The notes beneath the pieces are model-generated. The model had not been told where the DNA came from. It was given only the letters and a program-made list of their open reading frames with translations, and searched no databases. Shown here in pieces: positions 45,500-54,805 of a stretch of 64,000 bases of DNA; the first letter of the stretch is position 1, and the number at the start of each line of letters is the position of its first letter. The DNA lies in contig JAMCRJ010000076.1 of NCBI GenBank assembly GCA_023381645.1, positions 1 to 64,000 on the forward strand. The letters are read 5' to 3'. The position numbers and the translations under genes were made by a program. The stretch is from Gammaproteobacteria bacterium. Its GTDB lineage: Bacteria; Pseudomonadota; Gammaproteobacteria; Acidithiobacillales; Acidithiobacillaceae.

Positions 45500-47002
45500 T
45501 CAGGCCACCTGCCGGGCCCGCCGCAGCAGATACTCCACCAGCAACGGTACTGGGCGGCCCGTCGCACCTTTGTGTTCGCCGCTCTTCCACGCCACCCCTG
45601 CAATGTCGAGATGCGCCCAGCGATAGTTTTCGGTGAAGCGCGAGAGAAAACAGGCGGCGGTGATGGTCCCCGCCGGTCGGCCACCGACGTTGGAAAGATC
45701 CGCAACCGGGCTCTTCAACTGCTCCTGATATTCCTCGAAGAGGGGTAACTCCCAAACCCGGTCCATACTTTCCTTGCCCGCAGCGATGAGATCATGGACG
45801 AGCCCTTCGTTATTGCCCATCACCGCCGCCGTCTGGTGTCCCAGGGCGATGATGCAGGCGCCGGTAAGGGTGGCTATGTCGATCACCACGTCGGGTTCGA
45901 AATGCTCCACATAGGTCAACGTATCCGCAAGTATCAGCCGTCCCTCGGCATCGGTATTCACGACCTCCACGCTCAGGCCGTTCATGCTCCTGTGGATGTC
46001 GCCGGGTTTGGTGGCCTGCCCGTCGGGCAGGTTTTCCGAAGCGGGCACCACGGTAACGATGTTCAGCGGAAGTTGGAGTTCTGCCGCTGCCTGAATCGCT
46101 GCCAGGGCCGATGCCCCGCCGCACATGTCGTACTTCATCTCATCCATCTTGTCGGCGGGTTTTAGAGAGATGCCGCCCGCATCAAAGGTGATACCCTTGC
46201 CGACCAGGACGATAGGTGCCTGATCTTCGGCACCGCCCCGGTATTCGAGAATGATCAGACGGGGCGGCTGCCGGGATCCGTGGGCTACGCCGAGGAGTAG
46301 GCGCATACCCAGGGCCTCCATCCCGTCCGGACCGAGGATAGTGCTTTTGATGCCCAGCCGCCCGGCCATGGCCTCCGCCTGTTCAGCGAGCCATGTGGGG
46401 GTGCAGATATTTCCGGGTTCGTTGGCCATATCCCGGGTCCAGGCGACAGCGCGGGCCGTTGCCTGGGCTTCTGCTACGGCACCCTGAAGCTCCGCGAGCA
46501 CTGTGGTATCGTTTTCAGAAATGGATAGTTGCAGTTCGGATATGGGTCGTTGCGGGGCATCCGCAGGTTTCTTGTGCCGATCGAAGTGATACTCCGCTTC
46601 CGTCACGGCCTGGACCAGTATTTTGGCGCAAGCCGTGGCGGAACGACGTATCACCGGGGTGTCCAGCAAGTGCAGACTGGCGCGCCCGATGCGGGCACCC
46701 TGCAAAGCGCGGGCCGCAGCGAGCGCGGCTTTGCGGAACTGACTGTCCTTGACCTTGCCAAGGCCGCCGAGGCCCAGAACCAATACCCGCGCCGCAGCCA
46801 TGCCGGGCACCTGATAGAGCAACTGCGTGTCGCCACAGTCGCCGGTAAAATCTCCGGTATCGAGGAGGGTCCGGAGCGTGCCGCCGCTGGCCAGATCAAC
46901 CAGCGTCGCGGCAGGGCTCAATGTGCCGCCTTCATAGACGCCGACGACCACACAGTCACTGTTGTCGGTAGTCGGGTTCTGGCACTGTACGGCTATCTCC
47001 AC
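45500..47002 (-). CDS. pepA: Leucyl aminopeptidase (cytosol aminopeptidase)
   Basis: M17 metallopeptidase removing N-terminal residues, and in E. coli also a DNA-binding accessory protein. C-terminal catalytic domain carries VGKGITFDAGGISLKP (~262-277), YDMCGGASA, NTDAEGRLILADTL (~351-364) and the two-metal ligands. 500 residues is normal. GTG start with AGGAG seven bases upstream. Divergent from lptF, the same neighbourhood as in enterobacteria. Confidence 0.96.
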   Translation of the reverse strand: MEIAVQCQNPTTDNSDCVVVGVYEGGTLSPAATLVDLASGGTLRTLLDTGDFTGDCGDTQLLYQVPGMAAARVLVLGLGGLGKVKDSQFRKAALAAARALQGARIGRASLHLLDTPVIRRSATACAKILVQAVTEAEYHFDRHKKPADAPQRPISELQLSISENDTTVLAELQGAVAEAQATARAVAWTRDMANEPGNICTPTWLAEQAEAMAGRLGIKSTILGPDGMEALGMRLLLGVAHGSRQPPRLIILEYRGGAEDQAPIVLVGKGITFDAGGISLKPADKMDEMKYDMCGGASALAAIQAAAELQLPLNIVTVVPASENLPDGQATKPGDIHRSMNGLSVEVVNTDAEGRLILADTLTYVEHFEPDVVIDIATLTGACIIALGHQTAAVMGNNEGLVHDLIAAGKESMDRVWELPLFEEYQEQLKSPVADLSNVGGRPAGTITAACFLSRFTENYRWAHLDIAGVAWKSGEHKGATGRPVPLLVEYLLRRARQVA

Positions 47003-47118
47003 GGCGGTTCTCCTGATAATCTTGTGGGTGAGGAATTCGAGATGATGTCAAAGACAGAAAATAAGCCCCAGAGGCACAGGGAATCAAGTCTTGCGTATAA
47101 TCCCCAGGGGTTGCCCGC

Positions 47119-48240
47119 TTGACCCGCATTCGTATGCAGGTCGTGCGCAATCTCACGATCTCCTTTCTGCTGACCAGCTTGGTGGTGCTCGCCATTCTGG
47201 CCATCGGTCAGTTGACCCAATTGCTGAGGCAGGTCGCCTCCGGGCAGTTGCCATTGTCGATCATTCTGCGATTGCTGGGATTGGCGCTGCCGACGCTGCT
47301 GGTTATGGTATTGCCCCTGGCCTTTTTTTTCGCGGTCTATCTGGTGTTCAGTAACCTCTATCGTTCCAACGAGATGGTGGCCATCCGTAGTACCGGCACC
47401 GGGCTGTCGGGACTTCTGCCGCCCGTCGCGGTGGTTGCAGCGGGTGTTTTTTGCCTGGAACTGATTTTATCCCTTTCCTGGGCGCCCGGTGCGCAGCGCG
47501 AGTTGCAGTCCGAATCGGTACGCCTCGCCAATGCTGCGGCAGAGGCCATGCTGCAGCCCGGTAGTTTCACGAATTTACCCGGTGGCAGGGTTATTTACGT
47601 GGGGCAAGCTGTCGGTAAAAACAGTCATCGCTTCCAGGAGATATTTTTGTCCGTTGCCCAGGGCGGGCAACTGGACATGGCGACAGCGGCTTACGGCGAG
47701 GTCAAGCCCGCTCAGGATGGTGCCCTGACCCTGGTGCTGGTGGATGGTCAACGTTACCTGGGGCAGCCGGGAAAAGACGGGTTCAAAGTCCTTTCCTTCG
47801 CACGCTATCGGGTATTGCTGGACAACCAGGACACCGGTGGCGCCGAGCCCGGTGGCATCAACTGGAGCAGCGCGTCTTTGCCCCAGCTTGTACGGCAGTT
47901 GCACGGCACCGGGATGCGCTTTGCCGTCACCGAGCTGGAGTGGCGCCTGCTTTGGCCGCTGGCGTTGCCATTGTTGGCTTTGCTGGCCATCCCCCTGGCC
48001 TACAGTGAGCCCCGCGGCGGCGGACGGGCGGCGGGCATGCTGGTGGGCATACTGTTTCTGCTGGCCGTCAATAATATCGTCGTTTACGTCAAAGAGCATA
48101 TGATGAATGGCGGCATGCCAGTTTTCCCCGGATTATTGTGGGTGCTCCTGCTGATACTGGCGGTCGCTGCCTATGCCTTTTTCCGGCGCAGCCGCGATCT
48201 GCCCATGTTACCCGCTTGGCCGGGGCGGCCTGCGTCATGA
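47119..48240 (+). CDS. lptF: LPS export permease LptF
   Basis: One of two membrane subunits of the LptBFG ABC exporter that drives lipopolysaccharide to the outer membrane. Six helices: three near residues 10-120, a periplasmic beta-jellyroll (~135-270), and three at the C-terminus. PYxxM-like elements are replaced but the YrP/F family pattern (ELEWRLLWPLALPLLALLAIPLAY) is clear. TTG start 47119 with AGGGG eight bases upstream; Met at 47134 is an alternative. lptG overlaps by ATGA. Confidence 0.92.
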   Translation: MTRIRMQVVRNLTISFLLTSLVVLAILAIGQLTQLLRQVASGQLPLSIILRLLGLALPTLLVMVLPLAFFFAVYLVFSNLYRSNEMVAIRSTGTGLSGLLPPVAVVAAGVFCLELILSLSWAPGAQRELQSESVRLANAAAEAMLQPGSFTNLPGGRVIYVGQAVGKNSHRFQEIFLSVAQGGQLDMATAAYGEVKPAQDGALTLVLVDGQRYLGQPGKDGFKVLSFARYRVLLDNQDTGGAEPGGINWSSASLPQLVRQLHGTGMRFAVTELEWRLLWPLALPLLALLAIPLAYSEPRGGGRAAGMLVGILFLLAVNNIVVYVKEHMMNGGMPVFPGLLWVLLLILAVAAYAFFRRSRDLPMLPAWPGRPAS

Positions 48241-49310
48241 AACGCGCCGACCGTTTGCTGTTTCGCGGCATGCTGCTGTATAGCAGCCTCGTGCTCGCCA
48301 CGCTGCTGACGCTGGTCTATATCGCCCAGCTCATCGCCAAATCCTCCGGGCCCGGGCACGGCGTCTGGTCTATGACCCGTCTGCTGTCCTATGCCGCTTT
48401 GCAGTTGCCTGACGTGGCGTACGATGTGATCCCGCTGGCGTTACTGCTTGGTGCCCTGGTCTGGATGAGTATCCTGAGTGGACATTCCGAGGTGATTGCT
48501 CTGCGCATGTCGGGGTGGTCGGTCTGGCGCCTGGAGCAGCCGTTGTTGCTGGTCGGACTGTTGGGTGCCGGCCTGATGTTTGCGCTGGGAGAATGGGTCA
48601 TACCGGTGACGGCGCCGGCCGCCGAGGCGATGTGGGCCAATACCGGTGAGCCGGGAGCAGGTTTCCACAATATGGGACCGCGGGGATTATGGCTGCGCTA
48701 TGGAACACAGATAATCCAGGTGGGCACAGTGGGCGATGGCGGGAAGATTCTGCAGAACCTGCACATCGCCGACGTGCGCCAGGGTATGGTGGGCATCAAT
48801 GCCATCACGACGGCCGCTGAAGCCGTATTCAAAGGGGGGCACTGGTATCTCCACGATGTCCGGCTGTTCAGGATCACCCCCGACCAGATACAGATGACGG
48901 CCGTTGCGGAGACGCCTTGGCCAGTAGCCCTGCACCCGGCCACCCTGAGCAGTTTTGCACATCCGACACGCACCATGACCCTGCTCACCCTGTGGCAAAG
49001 TTACCAGGCGTTGCAGAGCGGGGCGTTGAACATGAACCGCTTTGCCCTCGCGTTCTGGCGTCGGGTGAGTTATCCGTGGGTGGGTCTGGTGATGATTTTG
49101 TTGGCAGTGCCGTTTGTGACGCGCAATCCCCGGGGTGGGGGCCTGGCGGCGCGGGTCATGGCGGGGTTGGTGCTGGGACTGGGATTTCACTTCCTCACGG
49201 AGATGTCGGGATATATCAGTGTCTCCGGCGGGATACCGCCCCTGGCCGCCACGCTCCTGCCCATTGCGCTCTTTGCGGCTGTTGCCGGGGTGTTGCATCG
49301 TTTTAGCTGA
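48237..49310 (+). CDS. lptG: LPS export permease LptG
   Basis: Partner of LptF in LptBFG. Same six-helix plan with periplasmic domain (~120-265) and C-terminal WRRVSYPWVGLVMILLAVPFVT (~280-301), a YjgP/YjgQ family mark. 357 residues from the overlapping ATG at 48237. Its 3' end overlaps the next, convergent gene by 8 bp. Confidence 0.93.
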   Translation: MKRADRLLFRGMLLYSSLVLATLLTLVYIAQLIAKSSGPGHGVWSMTRLLSYAALQLPDVAYDVIPLALLLGALVWMSILSGHSEVIALRMSGWSVWRLEQPLLLVGLLGAGLMFALGEWVIPVTAPAAEAMWANTGEPGAGFHNMGPRGLWLRYGTQIIQVGTVGDGGKILQNLHIADVRQGMVGINAITTAAEAVFKGGHWYLHDVRLFRITPDQIQMTAVAETPWPVALHPATLSSFAHPTRTMTLLTLWQSYQALQSGALNMNRFALAFWRRVSYPWVGLVMILLAVPFVTRNPRGGGLAARVMAGLVLGLGFHFLTEMSGYISVSGGIPPLAATLLPIALFAAVAGVLHRFS

Positions 49311-49647
49311 GTACGGCGCCACGCTGGCGAATCAGTTCCTGGTCAAACGCGTTGTCGAGTTCCTGGGAAAGTTTGAGAACCTTGCGGAATACGGCGGGAT
49401 CCGTGTCATCGGCCTGGCTGCGCAGGCGCAGGCGGGCAAGTCCGTCAAAGCTGAGTGCGCGATCCACGGGGTCATCGACGCTTTTGCACTGGTTGCCCTG
49501 ATAGAGGGCGGTCAGCACCTCCGCGGTCAGCGCGTCGTCAAGCCCGCCCTGCTGCGCGGCACGCAGCGCAGCATCCGGCGCCATATCCGGCAGGAAGGGG
49601 TATCCCAGATGCCGGTCGAGGAATTCTATGAGTTGTTGATAGGTCAT
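49303..49647 (-). CDS. Unknown small protein (114 aa)
   Basis: Soluble, helical, acidic protein beginning MTYQQLIEFLDRHLGYPFLPD. GGAG six bases before ATG 49647 gives a clear start; the frame to 49773 extends into the EVE gene. No motif recognised. Convergent with lptG; 115 bp separate it from the EVE-domain gene upstream. Confidence 0.55.
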   Translation of the reverse strand: MTYQQLIEFLDRHLGYPFLPDMAPDAALRAAQQGGLDDALTAEVLTALYQGNQCKSVDDPVDRALSFDGLARLRLRSQADDTDPAVFRKVLKLSQELDNAFDQELIRQRGAVLS

Positions 49648-49762
49648 GCTGGACTCCGGGATGAGTAGAGGTCGGCTCACGCCGTCAAACGGTAAATGAT
49701 AGGGCAAATCGGAGGGGGTGGTCACGCCATCGGCTCGGTTCGCTTTTCCACCCTGCACCGGC

Positions 49763-50215
49763 TTATCCGGCACGCTGCAGGATATACTGCCACTGGCTGC
49801 TGGTAATGGGCAAGATCGACAGGCGATTCCCCTTGCGAATCAGTGGGCTGTCAGAAAACTCCGGGACGGTGCGAAGAGTGTCCAGCGCGATGCCGTGGGC
49901 AAAGGTTCGGCGATAGGCCACTTCCACCAGATCCCAGCGCGGCCGGTCGAGATGGGAGGCCGGGTCGTAATATTTGCTCTGCGGGTCAAACTGGGTAGGG
50001 TCCGGATAAGCGGCACAGACGACCTCGGCAATGCCGACGATACCCGGGACCGGTACACGTGAATGGTAAATGAAGACTTCGTCGCCGGTCTGCATGCTAC
50101 GCAGGAAATTTCGGGCCTGATAATTGCGGATGCCGTCCCAGGGTTCCTGCCCGTGTCGCTGCAAGTCCTGCAGGGAAAAGGCATCGGGCTCGGTCTTCAT
50201 CAGCCAGTAGGCCAT
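49763..50215 (-). CDS. EVE-domain protein (150 aa)
   Basis: A full-length single EVE domain, related to PUA/YTH folds that bind modified bases in RNA or DNA. Start MAYWLMKTEPDAFSLQDL and WDGIRNYQARN (~27-37) are the family signature, followed by FIYHSRVPVPGIVGIAEV (~48-65). Housekeeping versions are common next to cell-division or tRNA genes; here it follows cyaY by 4 bp on the same strand. Exact ligand unknown. Confidence 0.9.
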   Translation of the reverse strand: MAYWLMKTEPDAFSLQDLQRHGQEPWDGIRNYQARNFLRSMQTGDEVFIYHSRVPVPGIVGIAEVVCAAYPDPTQFDPQSKYYDPASHLDRPRWDLVEVAYRRTFAHGIALDTLRTVPEFSDSPLIRKGNRLSILPITSSQWQYILQRAG

Positions 50216-50219
50216 ATGC

Positions 50220-50534
50220 TCAACCCAGTGATACGGGATGGCCGAGACGCAGGCTCAGCAGGCGGCCGACCGCCTGTTTCAGGGATTCCCCCGTCCGGCT
50301 ATCCTGCCACGCCTCGCCCTGCCGCGAAAAACGTGCCGGACCATCGCTGCACGCCAGCCAAATCTGTTGCGCCGCCTCCTGACGATTGATGATGATCTGA
50401 CTGTCGTCGGGCAGGAGCAGGGTGAGCACGCTGTCCACGAGGTCGCACTCCACTTCGGGAGCGGCGGCCTCTATTCGGTTCTGCAGGTCATCGAGGGTGC
50501 TTTCGACGGCGACGGCGAAGCTCCGCGGGTTCAT
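50220..50534 (-). CDS. cyaY: Frataxin-like iron-sulfur assembly protein CyaY
   Basis: Frataxin homologue, a regulator and iron-binding partner in Fe-S cluster assembly; in an iron-metabolising acidophile also of interest for iron handling. Features: acidic first helix (DDLQNRIEAAAPEVECD), VDSVLTLLLPDDSQIIINRQ (~34-53, the beta-sheet core), QIWLACSDGPARF and WQDSRTG. ATG 50534 (AGGA seven bases upstream) is preferred to 50552. About 104 residues, normal. Confidence 0.88.
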   Translation of the reverse strand: MNPRSFAVAVESTLDDLQNRIEAAAPEVECDLVDSVLTLLLPDDSQIIINRQEAAQQIWLACSDGPARFSRQGEAWQDSRTGESLKQAVGRLLSLRLGHPVSLG

Positions 50535-50621
50535 GGGGCTATCCTGAGTCATGCCCTCATGATGCAGCCTGCTGTGGCGCAGGGCAAGCCGTCATCTCCG
50601 CGTCATATCTGCGCGAGGATC

Positions 50622-52433
50622 TCAGGAAGGCGGATCGCGATGCAGTATCTTCAGAAAAGATGTGCCGTAAGCCGCCAGCTTGCGCTCGCCGATGCCCGGA
50701 AGCGCAGCCAGTGCTTTCAGGTCACGCGGGCGTCGCTGGAGCATTTCCATGAGGGTGGCATCGTGAAAAATGACATAGGGCGGCACGCCCTGGGCCTGCG
50801 CCAGTTCACGGCGGTGCTGGCGCAGGGCTTCCCAGAGCGCGGTGTCGCGGGGTGCAATCTCCGGGCGTTGTTCGCGTTGCCTGGGGACCGGGCTTTCATG
50901 CTGGCGCAGGGTCAGCTTTTCTTCGCTGCGCAGGAGCGGGCGACTGGATGGGCTGAGGCGCATGCCACCGTGGCCGTCATGATCCACTTCCACGAGTCCG
51001 CGCAGCAAGAGGTGGCGAAACAGGGCGCGCCACGCGTTGGCAGACAGTTCTTTGCCAATACCGTACACGCTGAGCCGGTCATGGCCCCGTTGCTGAATGC
51101 GCGGATCTTCCCGAGCCAGCAGCACGTCTACCAGATACTGCACCCCGAAGCGCTGACCGGTGCGATGGATGGCAGACAGGGCTTTCTGTGCGGCCACCGT
51201 GGCATCCCAGGTGGCGGGCGGCTGCAGGCAATTGTCGCAATTGCCGCAGGGGGAGGAGAGGCTTTCGCCAAAGTAGCCGAGCAGGGTCTGACGGCGGCAG
51301 TTCGTGGTTTCGCAAAGCGCGAGCATGGCATCCAGCTTATGTCCTTCCATCTGTTTGCGCGGCAGGTCGGCTTCGGATTGCTGGATCATCTGCCGTAACT
51401 GCACGACATCCTGAAGACCGTAATGCATCCAGGCTTCTGCAGGCAGACCGTCGCGACCGGCGCGGCCGGTTTCCTGATAATAGGCCTCGATGCTCTTGGG
51501 CAGATTCAGGTGCGCTACAAAGCGAACATTAGGTTTGTCGATGCCCATACCGAAGGCTATGGTGGCGACCATGATCACACCCTCATCCCGCTGAAATCGT
51601 TGCTGGTTACGACGCCGCTCATCGATACCCAAACCGGCATGATAGGGCAGGGCGTCCAACCCTTCGCCCTGCAGCCACTCGGCAACTTCCTCCACGCGCT
51701 TGCGAGACAGGCAATAGACGATGCCGGCATCTCCGGCGTGGCGGTCGCGGATGAATCGCAGCAAGGCGTTGCGCGCACCCTGACTACCGCTGTTGATATG
51801 GTAACGGATGTTGGGTCGGTCAAAGGAGCGGATAAAGGCTGCCGCTTCTTGTAACGCCAACCGTTCGGTGATTTCCGCGCGGGTTTTTGAGTCGGCGGTA
51901 GCAGTGAGGGCGATGCGCGGCACTTTGGGGAAGCGCTCATGCAGCACTCGTAATTGCAGGTATTCCGGGCGGAAGTCGTGACCCCACTGGGACACGCAAT
52001 GGGCTTCGTCAATAGCGAAGAGGTTGACCGTGGCCCTTTGCAGCAGGTTGAGGGTGCGTTCCTGCAGCAAGCGTTCCGGAGCGATGTAGAGCAGATCGAG
52101 GCTGCCCTGTAACAACGCCTCCTCGGTAGCGCGTGTTTGTGCGGGGCTGGCACTGGAGTTCAGGGCAGCGGCAGCGACACCCGCCTGACGCAGGGCGTTG
52201 ACCTGATCTTCCATGAGCGCGATCAGTGGTGAAATGACTACCCCCGTCCCTGCCATGGCGATGGCGGGAATCTGATAGCACAGGGATTTTCCGCCCCCCG
52301 TAGGCATGAGTACCAGCGCATCTCGGGCCGCCATGAGGGTCTGGATTACCTCCTCCTGAGGCACCCGGAAGGCGTCATAACCGAAGGTGTGGCGAAGGAT
52401 TTCCACTGGCTGCTGGGTAGGGAAGATCGGCAT
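50622..52433 (-). CDS. recQ: ATP-dependent DNA helicase RecQ
   Basis: 3'-5' helicase in recombination and fork repair. Walker [11 protein letters not shown] (~41-50), DEAH box (~142-145), motif [12 protein letters not shown], the zinc cluster of RQC (C..C/CDNC at ~375-400), winged helix, and a C-terminal HRDC domain (~525-603). 603 residues, normal. GAGG before ATG 52433. Confidence 0.96.
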   Translation of the reverse strand: MPIFPTQQPVEILRHTFGYDAFRVPQEEVIQTLMAARDALVLMPTGGGKSLCYQIPAIAMAGTGVVISPLIALMEDQVNALRQAGVAAAALNSSASPAQTRATEEALLQGSLDLLYIAPERLLQERTLNLLQRATVNLFAIDEAHCVSQWGHDFRPEYLQLRVLHERFPKVPRIALTATADSKTRAEITERLALQEAAAFIRSFDRPNIRYHINSGSQGARNALLRFIRDRHAGDAGIVYCLSRKRVEEVAEWLQGEGLDALPYHAGLGIDERRRNQQRFQRDEGVIMVATIAFGMGIDKPNVRFVAHLNLPKSIEAYYQETGRAGRDGLPAEAWMHYGLQDVVQLRQMIQQSEADLPRKQMEGHKLDAMLALCETTNCRRQTLLGYFGESLSSPCGNCDNCLQPPATWDATVAAQKALSAIHRTGQRFGVQYLVDVLLAREDPRIQQRGHDRLSVYGIGKELSANAWRALFRHLLLRGLVEVDHDGHGGMRLSPSSRPLLRSEEKLTLRQHESPVPRQREQRPEIAPRDTALWEALRQHRRELAQAQGVPPYVIFHDATLMEMLQRRPRDLKALAALPGIGERKLAAYGTSFLKILHRDPPS

Positions 52434-52487
52434 GGTGCCTCAGGTCAACGCAAAACGGGATGGACCAAAAATCTGATGGTCAGCCCT

Positions 52488-53327
52488 TTACCCGCTGTCC
52501 GGTCGTGCAAACATGGGGCATGGGGTTTGGTAAATAAGGGGTTCCTCCAGATCGATCCGTGCCGCTGTCAGTTGGCGACCCCAGACACAACCGCTGTCCA
52601 GCGCCAGCAAACGTGGTTGTACCAGCAGACCCTGGGTGGCCCAGTGGCCGCAGATGATGGACTCAGACGTCTGTTTTTCAAAAAAACGCTCGTGCCAGGG
52701 TGCAAATTCGTGGACAGTGTCCTTGGGCGCAGTGCTGGACCAGTTGAAAACACCCTTGGCGGTCACGTAGCGGCCGCGGGTGAATACTGCGACCCGGAAG
52801 CGTTGTGCCTCTTCCTCGTTGCGACAATCCTCCCAGCGGTTGGGCGCCGGGGCCTCCCAGAGAGATTTCATGAAACGCCGCCAGTGACGATCGCGCAGTG
52901 CATCCTCGACCGCGTCAGCATGCCCTCTCGCGCTGGCCATATCCCAGTCGGGATGGATAGCCGCGTGGACCATGCTCCAGCCCAGTTGCGGATCGGTATG
53001 CAGTAACGAACGGGTGCGCAGCCACTCCATCCAGTCGTCTGTGTGAGGGTCGGCCAGCAGGGGGCCGAGGGTGTCGTTCTTTTTTGCGGCAGTGATGCCC
53101 GCCCAGCGGGCGAGTGCGTATAAATCGTGGTTGCCGAGGACGATCTGCACCCGGTCGTGCCAGGCGTAAAGCCGGTTGATGACGGCGTGGCTGTCCGGTC
53201 CCCGGTTGACGAGATCGCCCGCCAGCCAGAGCCGGTCTGTCTGCGGTGTGAAGTCTATCTGTTCCAGCAGAGCGGCAAAGGGGACATAACAACCCTGCAG
53301 GTCGCCCATGGCGTACGTGGTGGTCAT
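52488..53327 (-). CDS. apaH: Symmetrical bis(5'-nucleosyl)-tetraphosphatase ApaH
   Basis: Hydrolyses Ap4A to two ADP and, in E. coli, removes NpnN caps from RNA. Metallophosphatase motifs: GDLQGC (8-13), GDLVNRGPDS (37-46), LGNHDLYALA (~62-71) and a later histidine in SMVHAAIHPDWD. Length 279 is typical. A DsrE-like gene begins upstream on the same strand. Confidence 0.95.
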   Translation of the reverse strand: MTTTYAMGDLQGCYVPFAALLEQIDFTPQTDRLWLAGDLVNRGPDSHAVINRLYAWHDRVQIVLGNHDLYALARWAGITAAKKNDTLGPLLADPHTDDWMEWLRTRSLLHTDPQLGWSMVHAAIHPDWDMASARGHADAVEDALRDRHWRRFMKSLWEAPAPNRWEDCRNEEEAQRFRVAVFTRGRYVTAKGVFNWSSTAPKDTVHEFAPWHERFFEKQTSESIICGHWATQGLLVQPRLLALDSGCVWGRQLTAARIDLEEPLIYQTPCPMFARPDSG

Positions 53328-53330
53328 AAA

Positions 53331-53678
53331 TCAGAGCGCGACAACCTGATCAGAAAGCTTCATCTGGCGAACCAGAGTTTTCATGCTCGCTACTTTGGCG
53401 CCGGGAATCAAGGTCAGGCTTCCGACCGCATGCAGCCAGTCGAGACCAATGACATAAATTTCGGCGCCCAGTTCCTGAATCTCCGCAATGAGATCGTGGT
53501 GAACCCTTTGCCGATCTCCTGGATTTTCCGAATGTAGCGCCAGAGATGCCGCTTCTTCGGAAAGAAACAGGCTGACCGAGATGCCATCGGCCAAGGCGGC
53601 CGCAGCCATGCGCAGACCCTGGAGAATGGGATTGCCGCTGGCGTTCGGATGGGATTTGATGAGAATGGTCCAGTGCAT
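53331..53678 (-). CDS. DsrE/DsrF-like protein (115 aa)
   Basis: Small alpha/beta protein, MHWTILIKSHPNASGNP at the start and LADGISVSLFLSEEAASLA (~29-47), fits the DsrE/YchN fold. The sulfur-transfer cysteine of DsrE is not seen, so it may be a structural relative rather than a sulfur carrier. The frame extends to 53954 but runs through promoter sequence; ATG 53678 is preferred. Two bases separate its stop region from apaH. Confidence 0.7.
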   Translation of the reverse strand: MHWTILIKSHPNASGNPILQGLRMAAAALADGISVSLFLSEEAASLALHSENPGDRQRVHHDLIAEIQELGAEIYVIGLDWLHAVGSLTLIPGAKVASMKTLVRQMKLSDQVVAL

Positions 53679-53985
53679 GGTCGGTTCGCTCAATATTTTA
53701 ATTTTCCGTTCAGAATGTTGCGCCTTCTCGCGCTGCTTCGCATGATCTTTGTACCTAAGCATAGCATAAAAATGCAAGGTGGGGCCTTTGTATGGAAGAT
53801 TTCTCCGCGCCCTTGACCCGCTCCGGGGGCGTCGATATAAGATGATCACGGAAGTATCTGACAAGCAATAACGGGTCACCTGAATATGCCGGATCTGCCG
53901 ATGTGGATGCCTTATCGTGTTGTGCTGCCTGCGCGTATCCCGGATGGCGGGCAAGGGGCATATGGCACATCAGGAAGGTTCATTT
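53679..53985 (+). promoter_or_regulatory. Promoter and leader of the modBC-type operon (gap >300 bp)
   Basis: TTGACC (53813-53818) and TATAAG (53836-53841) are 17 bp apart, a good sigma70 promoter, about 145 bp upstream of the permease TTG start. The leader holds a 33-codon frame (53886-53987) whose stop overlaps the permease start by TTGA. No molybdopterin-type riboswitch or palindromic ModE-like site was recognised. Confidence 0.5.
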
Positions 53986-54787
53986 GAGCCATGGGGCGGC
54001 TGTAGGGATTGGTGCAGGGCGCCAGCCATCGGCGCGCTGGATAGCGACGGCGACTGCTGCCACCGTTCTAACGTTTCTGCTGGCGCCTTTTGCGGCGCTG
54101 GTTTTCGCCACGGACTGGCACGATTTTCATTTTGCGCCCGGCGACCTTGTCGCCATTCGGGTTTCCCTGTTTTACAGTGCGCTGGCCCTGGCGCTGGTGG
54201 TGCTGGCGGGAACACCGCTCGCATGGTGGTTGGCGCATTATCATTACCGCGGCAAGTGGCTGGTGGATGCGCTGCTGCTGTTGCCGTTGCTGACCCCACC
54301 CCTGGCTATGGGCATTTTGCTGAGTTCCTTTTACGGACCTTACTCACCAGTGGGTGGCCTGCTCAGTCAGGCTGGGCTCTACCTGACCAATACCGCCCCG
54401 GCGTTTGTGCTGGCGCAGGTCTACGGGGCCATGCCCTATTATGTGCTGGCGGCCCGTGCTGCTTTTGAGGGGGTTCCGGAAGAACTGGAGCAGATCAGTC
54501 GCACCCTGGGCCGCAACCGCTGGCAGACCTTCTGGCGGGTGACGCTGCCGCTGGCGCGTCTGGGACTGACGGCCGGGGTGGCTCTGGCCTGGGTGCGTGC
54601 CATGGGCGAGTTCGGCATCGTGCTCATCGTGGCGTATTTCCCGCAGGGCATTCCGGTCAAACTTTGGGTCAATCTGGAGGATATGGGGTTGGGTGCGGTT
54701 TACCCGCTGCTCTGGATATTCTTTCTGGTCGCTGTGCCTTTACCTTTGTGGCTGGGGTTGCGCTCGCGCCGACAGGGAATGTTCTGA
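53984..54787 (+). CDS. modB: ABC transporter permease, molybdate/tungstate type (267 aa)
   Basis: Six-helix permease of the ModB/CysT family. The EAA loop is EELEQISRTLGRNRWQTFWRV (~166-186, split here as EELEQISRTLGRN and RWQTFWRVTLP), which contacts the ATPase. A TTG at 53984 preceded by AGGAAGG is chosen; the frame extends upstream to 53903. The ATPase with a Mop-like tail follows, but there is no binding protein nearby. Substrate (molybdate, tungstate or sulfate) is inferred from family only. Confidence 0.8.
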   Translation: MSHGAAVGIGAGRQPSARWIATATAATVLTFLLAPFAALVFATDWHDFHFAPGDLVAIRVSLFYSALALALVVLAGTPLAWWLAHYHYRGKWLVDALLLLPLLTPPLAMGILLSSFYGPYSPVGGLLSQAGLYLTNTAPAFVLAQVYGAMPYYVLAARAAFEGVPEELEQISRTLGRNRWQTFWRVTLPLARLGLTAGVALAWVRAMGEFGIVLIVAYFPQGIPVKLWVNLEDMGLGAVYPLLWIFFLVAVPLPLWLGLRSRRQGMF

Positions 54788-54805
54788 TGACGCCGCGCTA
54801 AAACC

